Positions 8,301 through 11,836 of a stretch of DNA of 11,836 bases are shown piece after piece. Origin of the DNA: Pseudomonadota bacterium (lineage in GTDB: Bacteria; Pseudomonadota; Alphaproteobacteria; ATCC43930; CGMCC-115725); contig JAJYIC010000037.1 in the NCBI GenBank assembly GCA_021790295.1, forward strand, positions 1-11,836, written 5' to 3'. The notes under the pieces were generated by a model, which saw nothing but the letters and a program-made list of their open reading frames with translations, searched no databases and was not told the DNA's origin. Made by a program: the position numbers and the translations under genes. The stretch's first letter is position 1. Every line of letters begins with the position of its first letter.

Positions 8301-8428
8301 CGCCGCAAAAGCTCGAAGGTCGAGCGTTGCACTCCGGCGCGGGCGGGGTGCGAAAGAAATTCGCTGACGTCGATAAACGTCGTCGATTTGAGGATCGCCC
8401 CGAAAGCGTCTTTGAAGGTTTTCACCAT
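5288..8428 (-). CDS. Giant GT4 glycosyltransferase with three DUF4214-like repeats and long C-terminal extension
   Basis: 1046 residues from ATG at 8426-8428; the ribosome binding site is weak. GT-B glycosyltransferase at about 15-415: N-terminal TTFIDVSEF and AGVQRSTFELLRRW (16-44), FVVFGTIEGRKRPLTVLRAL (246-265) with a donor-loop Arg/Lys, and the E-x7-E motif EGYGMPPLE (332-340) followed by SLALGVPAII. Then come DUF4214-like helices: about 457-505 (FYRTCLKRSPSAAQF), a degenerate one at about 563-607 (ARQSLFEDALPGETI), and about 641-686 (SYRLFLKRPPDAGGL). Residues 740-760 are a Gly/Pro linker (PSPPQGGALGG) encoded by a DNA palindrome. Residues 760-1015 are alpha-helical-looking and unrecognised; the last 25 are Pro/Arg/Lys-rich. 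Typical GT4 enzymes have 350-420 residues, so over half of this protein is accessory. Second in the leftward operon after the dehydrogenase (51-base gap). Likely sugar transfer to a surface glycan; the repeats may bind partners or glycan (inference). Confidence 0.9.
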   Translation of the reverse strand: MVKTFKDAFGAILKSTTFIDVSEFLSHPARAGVQRSTFELLRRWPDRRALPICLPGNGMVAILDPSLGEAIAEFFADDRRFLRLYRRAFGYPERAQSQAETMASARFALQHYRDNPLALVSEDAFAELLGAVVNTELFFDPKRIAFYERLVERAPDRIFFLNHDFLPFLNPEVDPGFDFGADPGRMRYLHLLRKLRHLSFNSGATKAAFSARIARAEADGPIFRPGADGLGPRRASPALPEGPPSFVVFGTIEGRKRPLTVLRALARLFANGADLRAYFVGAMVRLAAEEEREFRAAIEAEPRLQWIEAAGDRELAALVGAARATIFASSAEGYGMPPLESLALGVPAIISARLPSFEGMPKGGYLCCEGEEEGLAGAIAEFLADDFALAKRREIDALILPSWAEFAAGIALWVEESGALAKPGEGQAASAEEIAAFRGRLDLVHAFSDLAKLGVEDAIHDFYRTCLKRSPSAAQFNDWCELAERTEASARSLLLGLLTACRKECEAALAIGGEEIADMIGAALDASGHYADWAKIPLSLAKAEALRSRLWRVARAVELDGEGFVEIARQSLFEDALPGETIARWKEEAGRQPIGVTFAEVSKRADWRPLREDSALEARYLEWRSLLAETIALPQLDAEEMIDRSYRLFLKRPPDAGGLKEHLTRLAEKGDRWARLAAFIYAEEFRRRPYESDLRSLLAAAVEAGKRRRDFAARLLRRLQGVCHLDAEAFGRTLAWVVGGRWPQPSPPQGGALGGTERIGAIEDALAQPSLLSATLDPPALAKLRSWTCTLARLELGQGSGDGELLAAGLDRLGYKGEIPGAALGWPEIGAFALSRLGDEANEEPGLLIKVVEASRFPFAEVARVFALCRDLAGVFHLPDEAIARVSAERLALSPRPGGAAGVLFANGRELHDVILDQCVEGGLLAPNHAGELARKVESWVAILHLHRSPAGAEREAGAVLLRALLGPSGQADGAAEEPPEGPYQSPAELLESPALWQSAADLFSIALADSLFGTAAQVARPQPEEKAAPKAPRPRRRQIGRPTIR
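6175..6192. repeat. Palindrome inside the glycosyltransferase gene
   Basis: CGCCGCC (6175-6181) and GGCGGCG (6186-6192) form a perfect 7-pair stem with a 4-base loop. In the minus-strand reading it encodes part of PSPPQGGALGG, a low-complexity linker. Short GC-rich palindromic repeat elements inserted into genes often leave such linkers. No second copy was seen in this window. Confidence 0.4.
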
Positions 8429-8459
8429 GCGCCAATCCCGGAAAATCTTTGCGCGGGAA

Positions 8460-8481
8460 AGGCCGCCCGCGGGGCCGGCCT
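8460..8481 (-). other. Hairpin between the dehydrogenase and glycosyltransferase genes
   Basis: AGGCCG (8460-8465) pairs with CGGCCT (8476-8481) around a 10-base loop, overlapping the dehydrogenase stop codon (TAG, 8480-8482). On the minus strand it is followed by only TTT, so it is at most a weak attenuator or mRNA-processing structure within the operon. Confidence 0.3.
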
Positions 8482-9730
8482 ATTCCACCTTCGGCCCTTT
8501 TCCAAGGGGCACGATCCTCACCCCTTCCCCGGCATAGCCGACAAAGCGCCAGGGATCGAGAAGGACCGAGCCCCGCGGCAAGGAAAGCTCGGCGAACTGA
8601 CGGTGCTTTGCCCCGAGAAGGAAGACGTGAGGGGCAAGCGAAGAAAGATCGCGGCTTTGCCCTTCGACGAGAGGATCGTATTTGAACGGCTGGTAGCCGC
8701 GCTCTTCCAACAGCGAAAGGACGAGAAGTGCGGCGCTGCCGACGGTCAGATTGCTGTCGGCCTTAAAGGCATAGCCGATCAGGCCTTTCGGCAAAGGGTA
8801 ACTCTCCATCAAATCGACCAGCCATTCGGCCTGGGCCTCGCGAGCGCTCATGACGCTGTCGAACCAGTCGTGGCTGAGGGAGACCCGACGCGCCAGCCAC
8901 GACATCGCGATATTGTCGCGCGGATGGCAGGCGCCGCCGTCTCCCATCCCGCCGTCGAGATAGGCGGGGCTGATCAGTCTCTGCGTCGCCAGCTTGATGC
9001 CGCCCATCACCGCATCGACGTCGGCGCCCGGCAGCTTGTGGCAAAGTTCCATGATGGCATTGGCGTAAACAAGCTTCATGCCGATAAAGGTATTGTAGGC
9101 AACCTTGATGAATTCCGCGTTTTCGATCGTGGTGCGGTAGACGGGCGCCCTGACCAGATCGGCGTAAAACGCCTCGGCGCATGCGGCCGCCGCGGCGTCA
9201 TAAACGCCGAGAAGGACGAATTCCGGATGGAGGTAATCGCGGATCGTCGTTCCCATGGCAATAAAGAGAGGATTGTAACATATCTGCAGTCGCGGATCGG
9301 CGATCGGCAATATCTCGCGGCGCAAGGTTCCGGGAAGCACCGTCGACATGACGGCGAGGATCTTGGGGCCGCGGACAACTTCCGAGATCGCCCGCACTGC
9401 GGCGGCGACGTAACGGTAATCGAAATCGACGCGTTCCGGGGGCAGCCGGGTGATGCCTTCGAAACGGGGATCGTGCGGGCTTTGCACCGCGACGAAGACG
9501 ATCTCGGCGTGATCGACGACCTCTCTAAGGGTTCCGAATCGCACCCGCGAACGCGCGATGAGCGCGTTGATCGGCGTTACCCCGTCCTCGGCCGTCTCGT
9601 TGTAAGGTTTCGGGTCGTTGTTCATGACCGCGGGATCGATGTCGTATCCCATCACGTCATGGCCTTTGAGAGAGGCGGCGAGCGCACAGGGGTAGCCGAG
9701 CTTGCCGAGACCGACAAAGGCGATCTTCAT
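8480..9730 (-). CDS. UDP-glucose/GDP-mannose dehydrogenase family protein
   Basis: 416 residues, ATG at 9728-9730 with GGAGA seven bases upstream. Family members use NAD+ to oxidise the C6 hydroxyl of a nucleotide sugar twice, giving a nucleotide uronic acid for capsule or exopolysaccharide. Visible: NAD-binding GLGKLG (7-12) after a hydrophobic strand; MSTVLPGT (128-135); the catalytic-lysine segment ENAEFIKVAYNTFIGMK (203-219, Lys209 and Lys219); catalytic Cys268 in DGGACHPRD; and the C-terminal domain opening IGYAFKADSN (318-327). The family's GGxCxPKD motif reads GGACHPRD here (Lys to Arg), and the RESP-like stretch after AFK is TVGS, so this is a divergent branch and its sugar cannot be named. 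It is the first gene of its operon, feeding the glycosyltransferases that follow. Confidence 0.88.
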   Translation of the reverse strand: MKIAFVGLGKLGYPCALAASLKGHDVMGYDIDPAVMNNDPKPYNETAEDGVTPINALIARSRVRFGTLREVVDHAEIVFVAVQSPHDPRFEGITRLPPERVDFDYRYVAAAVRAISEVVRGPKILAVMSTVLPGTLRREILPIADPRLQICYNPLFIAMGTTIRDYLHPEFVLLGVYDAAAAACAEAFYADLVRAPVYRTTIENAEFIKVAYNTFIGMKLVYANAIMELCHKLPGADVDAVMGGIKLATQRLISPAYLDGGMGDGGACHPRDNIAMSWLARRVSLSHDWFDSVMSAREAQAEWLVDLMESYPLPKGLIGYAFKADSNLTVGSAALLVLSLLEERGYQPFKYDPLVEGQSRDLSSLAPHVFLLGAKHRQFAELSLPRGSVLLDPWRFVGYAGEGVRIVPLGKGPKVE

Positions 9731-9769
9731 CGCGTTTTCTCCGCAGGCCTGAAGCCGAACGGGGCGTCC

Positions 9770-9806
9770 GGCCGCTTCACCCTTCGGGGCCGGGCGAAAA
9801 GCGGCC
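9770..9806. repeat. Nested inverted repeat upstream of the dehydrogenase
   Basis: GGCCGCTT (9770-9777) and AAGCGGCC (9799-9806) are perfect 8-base arms around 21 bases. Inside, CCC-TTCG-GGG (9780-9789) is a small stem with a TTCG loop on the plus strand. It sits 40-76 bases ahead of the dehydrogenase ATG, in its probable leader. It could be an mRNA structure or an operator; no T-run follows on either strand, so it is not a standard terminator. Confidence 0.35.
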
Positions 9807-9826
9807 TTTCTCGCGGCGGCCGCGCC

Positions 9827-10504
9827 CTATCGCGACGCGCAAGACCATCGAGGCTCGTGCGGGAAAGGCAAGATTTTCCCATCGCGGCGCCGTGCCCGGG
9901 CGATCCCCCCTCGCTCGAAGAAAGCCGATCGCACGGCCAAAGCCCGCGCGCTTCGAAGAGCATAGGACCTGCCTGAAGGAAGACTTTGCCAATCAATCTG
10001 CCGCATTGAGGGTGATTTGTAAAGGTTGGCGTGAGCCGCCCGCCGGGTTCTTTCCTTTCGGTTGAGGTTTGGCGCGCCCTCTCTGTACGAGCTAGGCAGA
10101 GCCGTCCGCCAACGAATCTTACAGCGAGGCAAGATGTCTAAAGCCGCGAAGAACTTCGTCCGATCCGTCTTATTGGTCAAATCGCCAAACGCGCGACGAA
10201 CGGCCCGAATTAGCATTTCGACGGTGTCATTAACGTCCTCGCCAAAAAATTCGGCCGAAGAAGCCCGCAAAGCGCGGCGCTTCTTGTCTATCGCTCGCTG
10301 GATCTCGTCCATGATGGCGCCCCGTGAGATCCTCGGGACGCGTGGCACGAATATCGTTGCTGTTCCGTTAAGTGCCGCGGGAGCCCGGCCCTTTATCTCT
10401 GCCACCTCCCAACGATGGGCGCCACGCGCGAGGGATAAGGGCAACCCTGAGATCGCCTGAAGGACCGCCCAAGAAGGAACCCGCAACGGCTCAGTTTGGG
10501 ACAT
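9827..10504 (-). CDS. Hypothetical protein, doubtful
   Basis: 225 codons from ATG at 10502-10504. I recognise no family. The most protein-like part begins at the in-frame Met65 (ATG at 10310-10312): MDEIQRAIDKKRRALR, then SAEFFGEDVNDTVEMLIRAV and FGDLTNKTDRTKFFAALDIL, consistent with charged amphipathic helices. Beyond about residue 150 the sequence turns Arg/Ser-rich and looks non-coding, so the true end may have been lost to a frameshift. Codon third positions in the helical core are about two-thirds G/C by eye, below the neighbouring genes, suggesting a foreign or decaying gene. Neither start has a clear ribosome binding site. The opposite strand also carries an open frame (10062-10460) that looks less protein-like. 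Possibly a remnant of an element beside the tRNA gene. Confidence 0.3.
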   Translation of the reverse strand: MSQTEPLRVPSWAVLQAISGLPLSLARGAHRWEVAEIKGRAPAALNGTATIFVPRVPRISRGAIMDEIQRAIDKKRRALRASSAEFFGEDVNDTVEMLIRAVRRAFGDLTNKTDRTKFFAALDILPRCKIRWRTALPSSYREGAPNLNRKERTRRAAHANLYKSPSMRQIDWQSLPSGRSYALRSARALAVRSAFFERGGIARARRRDGKILPFPHEPRWSCASR

Positions 10505-10686
10505 GCTCTCGGGGACACGCCGCAGGGCTCAACGCGAGCTTGCCATGCCCGATCTATTGGACGGCACAAATTCTTGCGGGTAGCGTCCTTGCCGGAATTT
10601 GCTCGTTTCTCGCCCCCCTCTGTGCCCTCGAACGTGCCGCCGAGCTTTCTATCACTTGGCGCTCCCGACCTATCACATTGAAAAGC

Positions 10687-10763
10687 TGGCGTCCCCGACA
10701 GGACTCGAACCTGCGACCCACAGTTTAGGAAACTGTTGCTCTATCCGGCTGAGCTACGGGGAC
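10687..10763 (-). tRNA. tRNA-Arg (anticodon CCU)
   Basis: 77 bases including an encoded CCA (10687-10689). Acceptor stem GTCCCCG pairs with CGGGGAC, discriminator G (10690), D arm GCTC/GAGC, anticodon arm ACAGT-TTCCTAA-ACTGT giving anticodon CCT, variable loop GGGTC, and T arm GCAGG-TTCGAGT-CCTGT. It decodes AGG, a rare arginine codon in GC-rich genomes. All arms pair, with one G-T pair in the T stem. tRNA-Arg 3' ends are common integration targets, and the 3' end here faces the lower-GC region. Confidence 0.97.
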
Positions 10764-10819
10764 TGGGCGCTGCGGCGGGCGGTTTTTTCCCGGCTCCTTT
10801 CGCCATTTTCCGGGCGGCA

Positions 10820-10848
10820 AGAATAGTGCGGCCGCGACGTCGCCGCAA
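10820..10848 (-). promoter_or_regulatory. Promoter of tRNA-Arg
   Basis: On the minus strand TTGCGG (10843-10848) and TATTCT (10820-10825) are separated by 17 bases, a good sigma-70 match. Transcription would start near 10812, about 50 bases before the mature tRNA. Confidence 0.6.
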
Positions 10849-10886
10849 CCCCGGTCGGGACCTGCCCGCCGCAAGCCTCGATGAGA

Positions 10887-10916
10887 TTGTGGCGCTCCTC
10901 CCGGCGCGGGTCTACG
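10887..10916 (+). promoter_or_regulatory. Weak promoter candidate for the CapA-family gene
   Basis: TTGTGG (10887-10892) and TCTACG (10911-10916) are 18 bases apart, about 30 bases before the start codon. The match to consensus is poor. The remaining stretch 10764-10947 shows only the tRNA promoter and this site. Confidence 0.2.
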
Positions 10917-10933
10917 CTCTCCGGGCGAGACCA

Positions 10934-10940
10934 AAGGAGG
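10934..10940 (+). promoter_or_regulatory. Strong ribosome binding site for the CapA-family gene
   Basis: AAGGAGG with seven bases to ATG at 10948 is near-perfect for the 16S rRNA 3' end and fixes the start. Confidence 0.8.
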
Positions 10941-10947
10941 GGGGCGG

Positions 10948-11836
10948 ATGGCGGTCGATTTGTTGCTTCTCGGCGACCTCAATCTGATGGGCGTCAGCGA
11001 TCCGGAGGTGCCGTTTAAACGGGTGGGCGAAAGCTTGGGCCGTGCCGCGGCGCGCTTTGCCAATCTCGAATGCTGCCTCGGCTCGCCCCCGCCCGGCCAC
11101 TCGCGCGAAAGAGAAGGGTTTTTCGCCGACCCAGAGGTCGCGGGAAAGGCCCTGCGACGCGCCGGGATCGACGCGGTCGGTCTCGCCAACAACGTCAATT
11201 ACGGACGGGCGGCGGTCTCCGCCTCGATCGACCGCCTCGACCGTCTCGGCATTCCTCACACCGGAGCCGGAGACACCCTCGCCCTGGCGCGCGCCCCGGC
11301 GATCCTCGAACGGCAAGGGGTGAGGTTCGGTTTTCTCCAAAGAAGCTCCGTCTATTGGCCGACCGGTCACGAGGCCGGCGAAGAGGCTCCCGGCATCGCC
11401 GTCATCCGCGGCCACACCGCCTATCGGGTGCCGCTTTACAAGGCGCATGCCGGCATGCCGCCTTTGAACCGACCGGGGATCCCGCCCGAGATCCTCACCT
11501 GGGCCGACCCCGACTATCTCGAAAGCTTTGCCGAAGACATCTCGGCGCTGCGCAAACGCGTCGATGTCCTCGTCGCGTCCTGCCATTGGGGTCTTGGCCG
11601 CGAGGTTTTGCACTACATGCGGGAAATCGGCAAAAAGGCGATCGAGGCCGGAGCCGACATCGTCATCGGCCACGGCCCTCACTTTTCGCTGCCGGTCGAG
11701 TTTTATCAACGTAAACCCATCTTTTACGGCCTTGGCAGCTTTTCCTTTTTGACCGGCCACCACGCCCGGCGTCACGGAGATTGGCTCGGGATGATGGTCC
11801 GCCTCTCGGTCGAGGGAGGGCCAAAGCGGGCCTCGT
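10948..11836 (+). CDS. CapA-family (poly-gamma-glutamate synthesis CapA-like) metallophosphatase-fold protein, 3' end outside window
   Basis: 296 codons visible, running off the right edge. Motifs match the CapA fold, a calcineurin-like phosphoesterase relative: LLLLGDLNLMG (5-15, Asp10), ARFANLECCLG (35-45, Asn39/Glu41), GIDAVGLANNVNYG (73-86), GIPHTGAGD (101-109), VLVASCHWGLG (207-217, His213), GADIVIGHGPH (235-245, two His) and PIFYGLGSFSF (257-267). The usual LANNHxxDxG motif reads LANNVNYG, with Val83 replacing a His. There is no signal peptide or membrane anchor at the N-terminus, unlike many true CapA proteins, so a cytoplasmic enzyme is likely. Family members take part in poly-gamma-glutamate export or capsule formation, but many CapA-like proteins act on unknown substrates. 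It is transcribed divergently from tRNA-Arg and separated by it from the glycan cluster, so a shared role is uncertain. Confidence 0.85.
   Translation, partial: MAVDLLLLGDLNLMGVSDPEVPFKRVGESLGRAAARFANLECCLGSPPPGHSREREGFFADPEVAGKALRRAGIDAVGLANNVNYGRAAVSASIDRLDRLGIPHTGAGDTLALARAPAILERQGVRFGFLQRSSVYWPTGHEAGEEAPGIAVIRGHTAYRVPLYKAHAGMPPLNRPGIPPEILTWADPDYLESFAEDISALRKRVDVLVASCHWGLGREVLHYMREIGKKAIEAGADIVIGHGPHFSLPVEFYQRKPIFYGLGSFSFLTGHHARRHGDWLGMMVRLSVEGGPKRAS

Larger units (their letters stand above)
9731..10686. other. Lower-GC boundary region without a confident gene
   Basis: About 950 bases between the dehydrogenase start and the tRNA 3' end. It holds one weak minus-strand ORF (9827-10504), an inverted repeat upstream of the dehydrogenase (9770-9806), a second inverted repeat (10567-10573 CAAATTC with 10595-10601 GAATTTG) and a near copy of the tRNA 3' end at 10657-10670. 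By eye, AT content and mixed codon use from about 9960 onward differ from the flanking genes. I see no integrase, transposase or CRISPR repeat. The dehydrogenase promoter should lie here, but no convincing -35/-10 pair was found. Confidence 0.5.

Noticed and set aside
8096..9976. 626-codon open frame on the plus strand
   Set aside because: Antisense to the dehydrogenase and the start of the glycosyltransferase; no motif and no ribosome binding site.
10767..10790. GC-rich stretch followed by TTTTTT, terminator-like on the plus strand
   Set aside because: No stable inverted repeat precedes the T-run, and no plus-strand gene ends here.
10372..10826. Plus-strand ORFs across the tRNA, with protein ends such as RPRQDSNLRPTV and GLEPATHSLGN
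   Set aside because: These are antisense readings of the tRNA-Arg gene, a well-known source of false protein annotations.
10912..11775. 287-codon minus-strand frame
   Set aside because: Antisense to the CapA-family gene, which has a strong ribosome binding site and conserved motifs.
1..11836. CRISPR array, insertion sequence, toxin-antitoxin or defence system
   Set aside because: I saw no regularly spaced repeats, transposase or integrase motifs, or paired small genes on either strand.

Overview
The window looks like the chromosome of a GC-rich alphaproteobacterium, probably of the Hyphomicrobiales (inferred from strong G/C preference at third codon positions, TTGNNN-N17-TANNNT-type promoters and the protein families; no rRNA or marker gene fixes the genus). 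Its core is a cell-surface glycan gene cluster. I trust seven protein genes, two of them cut by the window ends, plus one tRNA gene and one doubtful ORF.

Left to right: (1) 1-4286, minus strand, read leftward: a tandem-domain GT4 glycosyltransferase, then a SAM methyltransferase with a DUF4214-like N-terminus, then a polysaccharide-deacetylase-like protein that starts at GTG and runs off the window. They are closely spaced (29 and 81 bases) and probably form one operon behind a promoter near 4323-4351. (2) A plus-strand SAM methyltransferase (about 4506-5315), divergent from the first operon and tail-to-tail with the next. Its last 28 bases overlap the 3' end of the neighbouring glycosyltransferase. 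(3) 5288-9730, minus strand: a nucleotide-sugar dehydrogenase of the UDP-glucose/GDP-mannose dehydrogenase family, then a 1046-residue glycosyltransferase carrying three DUF4214-like repeats and a long uncharacterised tail.

(4) 9731-10686 is a boundary region of lower GC with one weak ORF and no gene I trust. (5) A complete tRNA-Arg(CCU) gene with encoded CCA lies at 10687-10763 (minus) behind a clear promoter. (6) A CapA-family protein on the plus strand, from 10948, runs off the right end.

The genes of 1-9730 fit a pathway that oxidises a nucleotide sugar to a uronic acid, assembles sugars with multi-domain GT4 enzymes, and decorates the product by methylation and perhaps deacetylation. 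The final glycan (capsule, exopolysaccharide, or glycan on lipid or protein) cannot be named from sequence. The most unusual feature is the shared DUF4214-like module, fused to a glycosyltransferase in three copies and to a methyltransferase in one.
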